A stretch of DNA of 17,909 bases from an uncultured Holosporaceae bacterium (GCA_947285985.1 CAMYPB010000010.1:1-17909); one strand, 5' to 3'. Positions 1 to 7,745 are shown, counted from the stretch's first letter. Numbers and translations are program-made. Notes: generated by a model not told the origin, from the sequence alone.

Positions 1-571
1 ATATCCTATATCCCGCACTCCAAGTATCCTGCCCTATGAAAAGAGACAATATCAATATAATATTCACAAATATAGGAGCAAACGCAAATGGAAAGAAATA
101 TTTGTGTGTTATCAAAACCCCGCTATAAACCGTCGATAATGCAACAAATGATATACTCGGAAATGTTATTCTCGTGAACTCAACAGCCAGTCTAAATCTT
201 TCAGGATCAGAAACAAATCCAGGAGCCATCAATCCAACAAAAATATCAGCAAATATTATGACAATAACTGAAAGAACGAGCATAATCCAAAAAAGTATGG
301 AAAAAACACGAGATGAAAACGCGATCGCTCCATTCCTCTTCCTCGATATCAAAAAATCCGAAAAATACGGAATAAACATCGAATGGAACCCTCCCTCCGC
401 AAAACATCTCCTGAAAAAACTCGGAAACTTGAAGGCAATCAAAAACGCGTCCATCTCGAAACATGCCCCCAAAAAATGGGACAACATCGATTCCCTCACA
501 ACCCCAAAAATCCGACTGATCATCGTGAGTCCACTCACCGTACAAAACTTCTTTATTATCCCGCGACTCAT
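1..571 (-). CDS. murJ: Lipid II flippase MurJ (MviN), N-terminal part, cut by the window end
   Basis: MurJ moves undecaprenyl-linked lipid II across the inner membrane for peptidoglycan synthesis. About 190 codons are open from an ATG at 571-569 to the left edge, with no stop. The translation begins MSRGIIKKFCTVSGLTMISR and continues through IFGVVRES to DAFLIAFKFPSFFRRCFAEG, which is the family signature (SRxxGxxRD, then DAFxxAFxxPNxxRRxFAEGAF), followed by hydrophobic transmembrane segments. The usual last motif residues are present in slightly altered form (RES for RDx, GGF for GAF). The family is about 500 residues, so roughly 60% lies outside the window. The start is about 12 bases after the probable stop of the upstream small gene, with AGG just before it, so the two are likely cotranscribed. 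A long open frame of the upstream gene runs on through this region to 246, but the MurJ motifs show which frame is coding. Confidence 0.93.
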   Translation of the reverse strand, partial: MSRGIIKKFCTVSGLTMISRIFGVVRESMLSHFLGACFEMDAFLIAFKFPSFFRRCFAEGGFHSMFIPYFSDFLISRKRNGAIAFSSRVFSILFWIMLVLSVIVIIFADIFVGLMAPGFVSDPERFRLAVEFTRITFPSISFVALSTVYSGVLITHKYFFPFAFAPIFVNIILILSLFIGQDTWSAGYRI

Positions 572-583
572 AACCTAGTCTCT

Positions 584-1088
584 CTAAAAAACAACATTCA
601 TCATCTCCAAAGTCTCGTCGTTCCCTTCGTCTTCTTCGAAAAAAATCGTCTCCCAACCCAAAATAATCTTCTAAATTGGAACAAAATTCTAAAAATTTTT
701 CTGTCATAAAATATTCATCGATATTATAGTCTATAAATCCCCTTTGATATAGCCCTAAAATAAATGACCGAACACAATTCCAAACCCCATTCCAAAAGAT
801 ACTCCTCCTCACAATCTCACGTATCATAATCTCCCTCTCCAAAGCATACGCATGCTCGAAAAATATCGAACTATTCGCTATACCATAACGTCCCGACAAT
901 ATCTTGAAAACATCAAAAAAATCCATATTTCCAGATAGACGATTCTTCGCATACGCCTCCAAAATCAAAGCATCCCTATAATTTAAAAGATTGTTGATAC
1001 ATACAGCATATATATAACTCCCATGTATCCCATGAAAATTATACTCATGACAATTTATATTATTCATATCCAATATCAACTTATTCAT
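584..1088 (-). CDS. Unknown small protein with acidic tail, probably frameshifted
   Basis: I do not recognise this protein. The start (MNKLILDMNNINCHEYNFHG) is chosen because AAGGAG lies 8 bases before the ATG at 1088; an in-frame extension to 1187 has no such signal. Read literally, the frame runs to 246 and overlaps murJ by 326 bases in the wrong frame, which is implausible. The translation also changes abruptly to an Arg-rich run (FFRRRRRERRDFGDD) right after an A7 run at 639-645 (T7 on the coding strand). Removing one base there gives FFEEDEGNDETLEMMNVVF and a TAG at 584-586, twelve bases before murJ. The corrected product would be about 168 residues, largely helical-looking with an acidic tail. 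No signal peptide is evident. The end given is the corrected one. The shift could be a sequencing error, a real lesion, or a slippage site. Confidence 0.55.
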
Positions 1089-1218
1089 ATATCTTTCTCC
1101 TTCAAAAATAAAAAAAAAAATAAACTTCAAAAATCTATAACCCCATACTATCACAACATCTAAATACTCATGACATTTCGTACACAAAATAATTTTAATT
1201 TTTTTTTGCCCATTCAGA

Positions 1219-1248
1219 TTGACAAAAATAATATTATTGCTATATAAT
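1219..1248 (+). promoter_or_regulatory. Sigma-70 promoter for the secreted/ankyrin pair
   Basis: A perfect -35 box TTGACA (1219-1224) and a perfect -10 box TATAAT (1243-1248) are separated by 18 bases. The expected transcript start is near 1255, about 30 bases before the ATG at 1287. It is the best match to the consensus that I see in the window and points at the Asp-rich secreted protein and the ankyrin ORF behind it. Confidence 0.75.
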
Positions 1249-1286
1249 TAAAAACATGTATAAATATTTTATTAAATGAGTTGAAT

Positions 1287-1772
1287 ATGAATAAAAATTA
1301 TATAAAATTGTTTTGCATTCTATCCGCGTTCACGTCAAATGTGATGAGCTCTGGCTTTGATATGGACCACACACCTTCGCGTGGCCTTGATATGAATAAC
1401 CCAAAATCCAACACATCACCTCTTCTTGATTTCAATGATGATGACGATGTTGAGACTCCAATGAATGGGATGAATTTCGCTTTTGATTCCAATGATGATG
1501 ACGATGACGATGTTGAGACTCCAATGAATGGGATGAATTTCGCTTCTGATCTCAATGATGGATACAAATTTTCTGTTGGTGCAAATGAGGAATCTATCCT
1601 CAAAATGGCAACTCAAATTCTATCAAATAATATAAAATTTAAAATGACAAAACCTAACAGATCACCTGTCGTCTTAAAAATGAATATATCTCAGAAAAAG
1701 AATGACGAAGTGAAAGAATTATCTCCAGGAGTAATGACGAAGAATATAAGAAAAAGCTACCTTCAACAATGA
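1287..1772 (+). CDS. Secreted Asp-rich repeat protein of unknown function
   Basis: The product begins MNKNYIKLFCILSAFTSNVM, a short basic n-region and a hydrophobic stretch typical of a Sec signal peptide, with likely cleavage near SNVMSSG. The ATG at 1287 is preferred over the in-frame TTG at 1281 because it directly precedes the lysine of the signal. The mature part has two copies of a 21-residue unit, an Asp run followed by VETPMNGMNFA; the Asp run is 4 residues in the first copy and 6 in the second. A degenerate third start (SDLNDGYKFS) follows. The C-terminal third is Lys-rich and ends SYLQQ. The stop overlaps the ATG of the ankyrin ORF (ATGA, 1769-1772). The ORF may be the N-terminal half of one secreted ankyrin protein broken by a frameshift near 1751-1755. 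No known family is recognised. Confidence 0.7.
   Translation: MNKNYIKLFCILSAFTSNVMSSGFDMDHTPSRGLDMNNPKSNTSPLLDFNDDDDVETPMNGMNFAFDSNDDDDDDVETPMNGMNFASDLNDGYKFSVGANEESILKMATQILSNNIKFKMTKPNRSPVVLKMNISQKKNDEVKELSPGVMTKNIRKSYLQQ
1428..1557 (+). repeat. Two-copy 63-base in-frame tandem repeat with GAT/GAC run
   Basis: The block containing GATGTTGAGACTCCAATG recurs with a 63-base period; it starts near 1446 and again near 1509. Each copy is preceded by a GATGATGAC-type run that is two codons longer in the second copy. The period is a multiple of three and the coding frame is kept, giving a 21-residue protein repeat. Runs like this change length by slippage. Confidence 0.85.
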
Positions 1773-2506
1773 TTGTTTCAACTAGTTCCGCGAAAGTCGA
1801 TGTCCCAGATGACGTGAAAATTATGTTAGGGAATGCGATTGTATCACGTGATTATCGCGCTTTTAATAACATTATGACAAATAATGATATTGATATCCCT
1901 AACATGCATTTTGGTCTTTCTGATAAACTTAAAGATTTAAACGCGTTGATGTTCGCAGCGAAACATTCTTCCTATATTATTATTGACGAATTGCTCGATA
2001 AATATGGATTTAAAGATAGAATGGAAGAGAAAGACGACTGTGAAAATACAGCCCTTTTTTATGCGTGCCATTCAGGAAGTGTTCAAACTGTCAGGATATT
2101 AGTCGAAAAAGGTGCAAATTTACACGCGAGAGGATATGAAAATACAACTCCCTTCATGATGGCATTTAGATCTTGCAATGTGAATCTTATAAGATATCTC
2201 TTGGAAGAAAATTCTTCATTGATAGATGATGTCGATAGTCGTGGATGGAATGGTGTTATGCACATGTGTAGGAATCCAAAACATTATTCAAGTACGAAGA
2301 TATTGAGTATTTTAGATTATATAAGTGAAAATTTCCCAAACGCCCTGAATCACCGCTATACGGATAGCATAAATAAATCAACTATATCATACAAAGGTAG
2401 AACCCTATACACAGGTCCAGTTTATGGATTTGATTATGATTCTGACAAAAATATCTTACTTGCGACGAGTGGACAGAGATTATTTCAAATCTTTTTCAAG
2501 CAATAA
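1769..2506 (+). CDS. Ankyrin-repeat protein
   Basis: This 245-residue protein carries ankyrin repeats, helical hairpin modules that bind other proteins; in intracellular bacteria such proteins are often effectors that act on host proteins. The clearest repeat is at residues 92-121 (ENTALFYACHSGSVQTVRIL, then VEKGANLHAR), matching the consensus xTxLHxAxxxGxxxxVxxLLxxGAxxxxx. Weaker repeats are at about 57-90 (NALMFAAKHSS) and 125-157 (NTTPFMMAFRSCNVNLIRYL). The C-terminal 75 residues are not ankyrin-like. The ATG overlaps the stop of the upstream ORF and has no Shine-Dalgarno sequence, so it depends on translational coupling or is not a true start. The same frame stays open upstream back to a TGA at 1703-1705 with a sensible hydrophilic sequence (SNDEEYKKKLPST), which fits a single gene with a lost base. 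On its own the ORF lacks a secretion signal. Confidence 0.8.
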   Translation: MIVSTSSAKVDVPDDVKIMLGNAIVSRDYRAFNNIMTNNDIDIPNMHFGLSDKLKDLNALMFAAKHSSYIIIDELLDKYGFKDRMEEKDDCENTALFYACHSGSVQTVRILVEKGANLHARGYENTTPFMMAFRSCNVNLIRYLLEENSSLIDDVDSRGWNGVMHMCRNPKHYSSTKILSILDYISENFPNALNHRYTDSINKSTISYKGRTLYTGPVYGFDYDSDKNILLATSGQRLFQIFFKQ

Positions 2507-2516
2507 TATCACGTAT

Positions 2517-2534
2517 CCCCCATTTTTTTGGGGG
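2517..2534. other. C5/G5 hairpin between the ankyrin ORF and nth
   Basis: CCCCC and GGGGG flank an A plus T7 loop, 11 bases after the ankyrin stop. A 5-bp GC stem could form in RNA, but no U-run follows on either strand, so it is not a standard intrinsic terminator. It may stabilise a 3' end or be chance. Confidence 0.35.
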
Positions 2535-2596
2535 ACATTCGCGCATATAATATGATATGATGATTTATCGTTGTGTTTTTGAAAAAAAATTGACGG

Positions 2597-3244
2597 ATGA
2601 TAGACGAGAGGGATATACGTTCGATTTTCGAGATATTTCGCAGGAACGATCCGAATCCGAAGTCTGAGCTTGACTATATCAATGAATATACGTTTTGTGT
2701 GGCCGTTATATTGTCCGCTCAATCGACGGATAGGGCCGTCAATCTTGCGACTCCAAAATTGTTTGAGATCGCGTCGAATCCGAGGGAAATGCTCGAACTC
2801 GGAGAAATTGAGCTCAAAGAATATATAAAAACTATCGGACTTTATAACAATAAGGCAAAAAATATAATAAAATTGTCGTATATTCTCGAAACACAATATA
2901 ATTCGAAACTTCCGAACACGAGGGACGAGCTCGAAAAACTCCCAGGAATCGGGCGAAAATCCGCGAATGTTATTATGAATCAGATTTTCGAGATGCCTTA
3001 TATCGCGGTCGATACACACGTTCTCCGTCTCTCAAATAGACTCGAACTCTCGGATTCTTCGAATCCCATCAAAGTTGAAGAAGACCTCACAAAAAAAATC
3101 CCCCTCGAATTTCATATTCATGCGAGCGATTGGATTGTCCTCCATGGACGCTATATCTGCACGGCAAAAAATCCAAAATGTCAAGAATGTTGTATACGGA
3201 AACATTGTCCGTATATCAAAAAAATAATTAAAATAAAAGACTAA
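2597..3244 (+). CDS. nth: Endonuclease III (base-excision DNA glycosylase/AP lyase)
   Basis: Nth removes oxidised pyrimidines from DNA and nicks the strand at the resulting abasic site. At 215 residues it has the usual length. The helix-hairpin-helix is LPGIGRKSANV (residues 115-125), with catalytic Lys at 121; the catalytic Asp is D139 in VDTHV. The four cysteines of the 4Fe-4S cluster are C188, C195, C198 and C204, with the exact family spacing C-x6-C-x2-C-x5-C. The N-terminal block ILSAQSTDRAVN is also conserved. The ATG at 2597 has only a weak ribosome site. The gene stands alone, downstream of the ankyrin ORF on the same strand and facing the exported protein across a two-way terminator. 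Confidence 0.97.
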   Translation: MIDERDIRSIFEIFRRNDPNPKSELDYINEYTFCVAVILSAQSTDRAVNLATPKLFEIASNPREMLELGEIELKEYIKTIGLYNNKAKNIIKLSYILETQYNSKLPNTRDELEKLPGIGRKSANVIMNQIFEMPYIAVDTHVLRLSNRLELSDSSNPIKVEEDLTKKIPLEFHIHASDWIVLHGRYICTAKNPKCQECCIRKHCPYIKKIIKIKD

Positions 3245-3301
3245 TTTTCAGCAAATCTATTGAAAATTTGTAGCATACACACAGAAAATGTATACAAAAT
3301 T

Positions 3302-3347
3302 TTTGTGGTATACTTTTCGTATTTGTCATGTATACACCACAAAGTTG
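3302..3347. repeat. Inverted repeat around GTATAC in the gap after nth
   Basis: TTTGTGGTATAC on the left is matched by GTATACACCACAAA on the right. The arms pair over about 12 bases with a 2-base bulge and a loop of about 16. A third GTATAC lies just upstream (about 3290). The palindromic GTATAC copies let the segment fold in more than one way. It is followed by no U-run, so termination is not indicated; function unknown. Confidence 0.5.
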
Positions 3348-3416
3348 CCATAATTTTTAGTCAAATATACGATCAATTTGCTATAAATACACACAAAATT
3401 TTCGACGTATGACACG

Positions 3417-3432
3417 TATCCCACGTGGAACA
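3417..3432. promoter_or_regulatory. Degenerate parS-like site
   Basis: A CACGTG core flanked by GGAACA on one side is 12 of 16 identical to the TGTTTCACGTGAAACA sites seen four times further on, and 13 of 16 to the TGTTCCACGTGAAACA variant known from other bacteria. One half-site is good and the other poor. It may be a decayed or weak ParB site, or chance. Confidence 0.3.
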
Positions 3433-3449
3433 TAATGATCAAAAAACAA

Positions 3450-3481
3450 AAAAATGTGCACAAAATTTTATGCACATTTTT
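3450..3481. terminator. Two-way intrinsic terminator between nth and the exported protein
   Basis: An 11-bp stem (AAAAATGTGCA with TGCACATTTTT) encloses a 10-base AT-rich loop, with the A-run and T-run lying on opposite sides. It sits between convergent genes, nth on the plus strand and the 457-residue protein on the minus strand, and can end both transcripts. Confidence 0.7.
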
Positions 3482-3500
3482 GATAATCATTATTTATATT

Positions 3501-4874
3501 TTAAATAAATGATCTAAAAAGATGTCCCCATTCATTTTTGAGATCCTCTGATGTGCGGACTATATCCTTGTCATTTCTATCTCTGATAGTATTTTTATAC
3601 ATAAGGATTAAGGTGCAATCGTCCGAACCCACAATATTTTCATATTGGAGCTGATCATTTAGGACATCCATGAGGGTTATGAATCCATTTTTCACGCGAT
3701 TATCTCTGATATATCGTAATTTCGTCTTCATTTTATCGTCAACTCTTTTGTCACGAATAAGAATATTGATTATATTGATCGATGGAATAAGACTTTTTCT
3801 ATTGATATTGTTCGCAATATCCTTAAGAATCGAACTCCTAAACTGTATTAGTTCATTGAATAACGCTTTATTTTCTGCATTGAGATTATTGACATCAACA
3901 GGATTCAAACATTTTGCATTGTATATATCATTGAAATTGACTTTATCTGGATTCGTCCTCAAATACATGAGAGCGAAATTCACGCGATCCAACGAATTCA
4001 TTCCTCCATTCTCTATTATTCTAATGACTACTGGAAGATAATCATTGAATATTTCATTATAATTTGCAACATTTTTAGCTTTAAATATATACTTCAATAA
4101 TACTTCTAAAAATAATTTATCCTTAAAATCCGATACTTTTGAAAGAGAATTCTCCTTGAAATTCACAGGATAATTTTTATTGAGAAGACCATGAAGAACA
4201 TTGATTCTAAACGTGTCATCTTGTATATAATTTGATGATATAAAAGGATCAACATTTATATCCATTTCTCCTATGATATTTTTTTCTGTTGTTTGAGCGA
4301 AGAAATTTGAAGTTGCAGATAAAATAATCTTAAAATTATCGTATGCTTTGTCCAAAAGTTCTTTATCTTGTTTTCCCGTTAGAATACTCGTTTTCACATT
4401 GGAGAATGCTTGAATAGAACAACTCAAAGGAGATTGCATATAAAGTTTACTCCACTTTCCTTTACAACTGAAAAATACGAAATTTCCAGATCTCTCGAGT
4501 ATTGTTCTGATGACGTCCGTCGAACATATTCCATAGAGCGCGCAATTCAAGATCGTCGTTGGACGAGAGTCGTATGACAACATATCCGAAATAATAATCT
4601 TCGTATTCTGAGGAATATCAACGGTATTGATATTTCCCTTCCTCAATTTATCGATTTGAAACTGATTGATAAGAGACAGATTCTCGAGCCTTATAGAAGC
4701 TGCATAACTCGATTCAAAGGGTTTCTTCAATATTTCATCTTTATTTGTTGGATAGACAACCTGTACGCCTAAATACGATTCATTCCTAATATTCGCGAGA
4801 TTATCACTAGTATACGCCTTCGTATTGATCGTTCCAAAAAGAACTCCAAGTGCGAGTAAAAACTTTATTTTCAT
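3501..4874 (-). CDS. Exported protein of unknown function (457 residues)
   Basis: I do not recognise this family. The start MKIKFLLALGVLFGTINTKA is chosen because AAGGGA lies about 6 bases before the ATG at 4874 and because it begins a clean Sec signal peptide with probable cleavage after TKA; an extra 9 codons upstream lack such support. The mature protein is mostly helical-looking and rich in Asn, Ile and Leu. Its Cys residues all fall in the N-terminal third and one near the middle and end (NCALYGICST, FFSCKGKW, SPLSCSIQ), possible disulfides in a periplasmic or secreted protein. No enzyme motif or transmembrane segment beyond the signal is visible. It lies 109 bases downstream of another exported unknown on the same strand, and the two may be transcribed together. 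A TATAAT-like -10 sits about 85 bases upstream, without a clear -35. Confidence 0.75.
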   Translation of the reverse strand: MKIKFLLALGVLFGTINTKAYTSDNLANIRNESYLGVQVVYPTNKDEILKKPFESSYAASIRLENLSLINQFQIDKLRKGNINTVDIPQNTKIIISDMLSYDSRPTTILNCALYGICSTDVIRTILERSGNFVFFSCKGKWSKLYMQSPLSCSIQAFSNVKTSILTGKQDKELLDKAYDNFKIILSATSNFFAQTTEKNIIGEMDINVDPFISSNYIQDDTFRINVLHGLLNKNYPVNFKENSLSKVSDFKDKLFLEVLLKYIFKAKNVANYNEIFNDYLPVVIRIIENGGMNSLDRVNFALMYLRTNPDKVNFNDIYNAKCLNPVDVNNLNAENKALFNELIQFRSSILKDIANNINRKSLIPSINIINILIRDKRVDDKMKTKLRYIRDNRVKNGFITLMDVLNDQLQYENIVGSDDCTLILMYKNTIRDRNDKDIVRTSEDLKNEWGHLFRSFI

Positions 4875-4983
4875 ATCATTCCCTTCTGATATAATTTTCA
4901 CATCCTCACACTTTAGATTGGCATATTTTATTGCGTATCACAACATAAAATTATAACAAAATATCTATTATATTTATGAAAAA

Positions 4984-6300
4984 TCAATCATAAATATATT
5001 TAATATGTGACGGGGTATAATCCGGTTTATATACCATATTCATATGATGTTTACAAAAAAAACGTTGCATAAACATTTCGATATGCATTCCGCTCACAGG
5101 ATATCCATCATTGTCTAGACATATATTTCGTGCGATACTATCATAATTTCTCCCGTATATTTGATATAATGTCATCAAAATACTCATATCAAAAATATTG
5201 TCTTTCAATTCTATATCTTCTTTTCGAAAGACGACCAAACGAATGAGATGAACGACATCTGAAATACATCTATTTTTAATAATATTTTTTTGAAACATTT
5301 CATCGACAACATGATATAATCTCGCGTTTTCTTCCCTCGAGAAATTTTTTCCGATATGATGTTCAAAACAATATCTCTCTATTTGGAAGCGTTCATTTTT
5401 TCGAAAGATTCTCCCAAAAATAAAATTCCGTGACATATTGTGACAATACTCCGGAATATGGATCTCTCCATTGAAATAATTTATAATATAATCAGAATTT
5501 AAATAGTGTCCCCTTCCAATATCCACATGTTCCAATAAATTTTGAGATGTCAAAATCGAAGGATCATTATTTTGGATTTCCTCCACTTTCATTATATCAT
5601 ATGATTCAACGGGAGAATAATCCAATTCCTCCTGCTTATTTTTATTATCGTGATTCTTAGGATTATTATACTTCGATTTTTTGATGTCATAATATTCATT
5701 AGGGATAATCGATTTATTCCCAATAATATCATATATACGAATATATAATGGAAAATCATTATAGAGTTTATTCATGATCATCTCAATGTCCTCCCCACTA
5801 CACAACCCAGAAGAGAAAATACTCTTTATTCTCCTCGCAATATCCTCATAATTTCTTCCGTATTTCTTATAGAGAAACAATATTCCATAAATATACGTAC
5901 AGAATCCATCACTAAATCTCCTGTATTGCATAGAACTATACGAATTTTTTATATGGGAAATTATATCAGAGATAGGACGATTCTTAAAAATCCCCTTCTT
6001 CTTCGCATTGTCAATATGTTTATACACAATCTCATTGTTCATATCCAATCTTTTGATATGAGTTTGAGTCTGGGATAATTTTAGGAAATTATGTATAAAA
6101 ATCCTCTCATCATCCGATAAGAAACTCGAAAATTCAAACCTATCGACAATCCCCCGCGCAGAATCAGATAGGATTAAGTTACTCGCCTTCTCCCTCGTTT
6201 CTTTGAATCTCGAAAAACAAACATCTCCAACTTCCATTGAAAATGCTTCAAAATTTATAGTAATAATTATAAAATACAATACAAATTTTAAACAAAACAC
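4984..6300 (-). CDS. Exported protein with a duplicated YGRNY-motif domain, function unknown
   Basis: The 438-residue product begins MFCLKFVLYFIIITINFEAF, a hydrophobic signal peptide or anchor. No Shine-Dalgarno sequence is visible, so a start at the internal MEVGDVCF (residue 22) is possible. Two domains of about 110 residues match each other. Domain A (about 66-185) has KKGIFKNRPISDIISHIK at 101-118 and LYKKYGRNYEDIARR at 143-157. Domain B (about 307-416) has QKNIIKNRCISDVVHLIR at 337-354 and LYQIYGRNYDSIARN at 378-392. Each is followed by a G-x-x-IEM-xM motif about 20 residues on. The spacing between blocks is nearly equal in both copies, so this is an internal duplication. A polar linker rich in Asn and Lys (205-230) separates them. 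The YGRNYxxIAR block resembles helix two of Myb/SANT modules, but an exported protein with such a module would be odd, so I do not assign it. Confidence 0.75.
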   Translation of the reverse strand: MFCLKFVLYFIIITINFEAFSMEVGDVCFSRFKETREKASNLILSDSARGIVDRFEFSSFLSDDERIFIHNFLKLSQTQTHIKRLDMNNEIVYKHIDNAKKKGIFKNRPISDIISHIKNSYSSMQYRRFSDGFCTYIYGILFLYKKYGRNYEDIARRIKSIFSSGLCSGEDIEMIMNKLYNDFPLYIRIYDIIGNKSIIPNEYYDIKKSKYNNPKNHDNKNKQEELDYSPVESYDIMKVEEIQNNDPSILTSQNLLEHVDIGRGHYLNSDYIINYFNGEIHIPEYCHNMSRNFIFGRIFRKNERFQIERYCFEHHIGKNFSREENARLYHVVDEMFQKNIIKNRCISDVVHLIRLVVFRKEDIELKDNIFDMSILMTLYQIYGRNYDSIARNICLDNDGYPVSGMHIEMFMQRFFCKHHMNMVYKPDYTPSHIKYIYD

Positions 6301-6371
6301 GACACAACAATAAAAACTATGAAATGATGATGTCGTGATTTTATCACATGGATAATATTATTTCAAAAACT

Positions 6372-7745
6372 TTATCTAAATATTGAGAGGAGATCCTTTA
6401 TGGATTTGAGGTATATTATATCGATATCTTTCAATTCGTCATATTTTTCTGTTTTGTTTGAGCAGTATACCCTTGAAAATCCTAATTTCTGGGCCTCTTT
6501 TATACGGGAAAATGAAAGATGGGCCTGACGAATTTCTCCCGATAAACTGACCTCCCCAAAAAATACGGATCCAAAAGGTATCGGTTTTTGGAAGGCACTT
6601 GAAAGTATAGATGAAATAACCGCCAAATCAACGGCTGGTTCATTTATACGGAGTCCCCCCGCTATATTTAAGTATACATCTTTATTCGAGAAATTTAACT
6701 TACATCTATTTGACAATACTGCAACGAGCATCGATAATCTATTTGGATCGAATCCAATGGACGATCTCCTGGGCATCGGAATACTCGTCGTTGAAACGAG
6801 GGCCTGAATTTCAGAGAGAATCGGACGAGTTCCCTCAATCCCCGAAAAAACGGATACTCCACTCACAATATCATGGGATTCATTTCCTGAGAGAAAAACG
6901 GACGAGGGATTCGAAACTTCTTCAAGTCCAGAACTCGTCATCGAAAAAACCCCTATCTCGTCAGTTGGCCCAAACCTATTCTTCGAAACACGGAGTATAC
7001 GATAATCATACGATCTATCCCCCTCGAAATATAAAACACAATCGACCATATGTTCGAGAGTCTTCGGACCCGCAATCGTTCCATCCTTCGTTATATGCCC
7101 AACAATAACAACAATTATATTATTCTTTTTCGCAATATTTATGAGTTGCTGCGTGCAATATCGAACCTGCGATATACTCCCAGGAGGAGATTGGATTATA
7201 TTCGTCGATATCGTCTGTATGGAATCGATGATCACAATCGATCTATCACGAATCCCCTCGAGACTAACGATTATCTGATCAATATCATTGCAACTCGCAA
7301 TCTTGACATTTCTGTTCGTTATGGAGAGTCTCTTCGCACGAAGACTCACCTGATTGAAAGATTCCTCCGCAGAAATATAAAGATAATTCTCAATATCAGA
7401 AATATCACGCAACATCTGAAGAAGAAGAGTCGACTTCCCAATTCCAGGAGGTCCCCCCAAAAGAACGACGGATCCCATAACAAATCCCCCTCCCAAAACC
7501 CTGTTGAGTTCGAAGATGGAAGTTATATGACGATCCCGAGATATCGAAGAATCATAAATATTTTCAATATCTATATTTTGAAAAAAATTTTCAGAAATTT
7601 TTATCTTACTACGAGACGGACCCACATCCTCAACGACCTCTTCAACAATGGAATTCCAAGACTTGCAGACATCACATTGTCCCATCCATTTCGAAAGAAC
7701 CGCACCACACTCCTGACAAACAAACCTCGTCGTTGATCGCGCCAT
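6372..7745 (-). CDS. radA: DNA repair protein RadA/Sms
   Basis: RadA is a RecA-related hexameric ATPase that drives branch migration of recombination intermediates and supports RecA-mediated repair. The 457-residue length is normal. The order of parts is complete: a four-Cys zinc finger (C10, C13, C24, C27 in FVCQECGAVLSKWMGQCDVC), Walker A GGPPGIGKST at 97-106, Walker B VIIDSI at 171-176, the RadA signature KNRFG at 255-259, and a C-terminal Lon-protease-like domain (GGLRINEPAVDLAVISS region) ending SIKDLLSIFR. The ATG at 7745 gives the standard MARSTTRFVC start. No clear ribosome site precedes it. It is 303 bases downstream of prfA, across the paired parS sites, and 71 bases upstream of the exported duplicated-domain gene. 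Confidence 0.98.
   Translation of the reverse strand: MARSTTRFVCQECGAVLSKWMGQCDVCKSWNSIVEEVVEDVGPSRSKIKISENFFQNIDIENIYDSSISRDRHITSIFELNRVLGGGFVMGSVVLLGGPPGIGKSTLLLQMLRDISDIENYLYISAEESFNQVSLRAKRLSITNRNVKIASCNDIDQIIVSLEGIRDRSIVIIDSIQTISTNIIQSPPGSISQVRYCTQQLINIAKKNNIIVVIVGHITKDGTIAGPKTLEHMVDCVLYFEGDRSYDYRILRVSKNRFGPTDEIGVFSMTSSGLEEVSNPSSVFLSGNESHDIVSGVSVFSGIEGTRPILSEIQALVSTTSIPMPRRSSIGFDPNRLSMLVAVLSNRCKLNFSNKDVYLNIAGGLRINEPAVDLAVISSILSSAFQKPIPFGSVFFGEVSLSGEIRQAHLSFSRIKEAQKLGFSRVYCSNKTEKYDELKDIDIIYLKSIKDLLSIFR

Noticed and set aside
383..709. Plus-strand open frame opposite murJ and its upstream gene
   Set aside because: It is antisense to a frame with clear MurJ motifs, has no ribosome site and gives a low-complexity basic product.
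2517..2534. Intrinsic terminator after the ankyrin ORF
   Set aside because: The C5/G5 stem has its T-run in the loop, and no U-run follows the stem on either strand.
6335..6347. GTGAT-TTT-ATCAC palindrome upstream of the duplicated-domain gene as an operator
   Set aside because: A 5-base-arm palindrome is expected by chance in AT-rich DNA, and no second copy is nearby.
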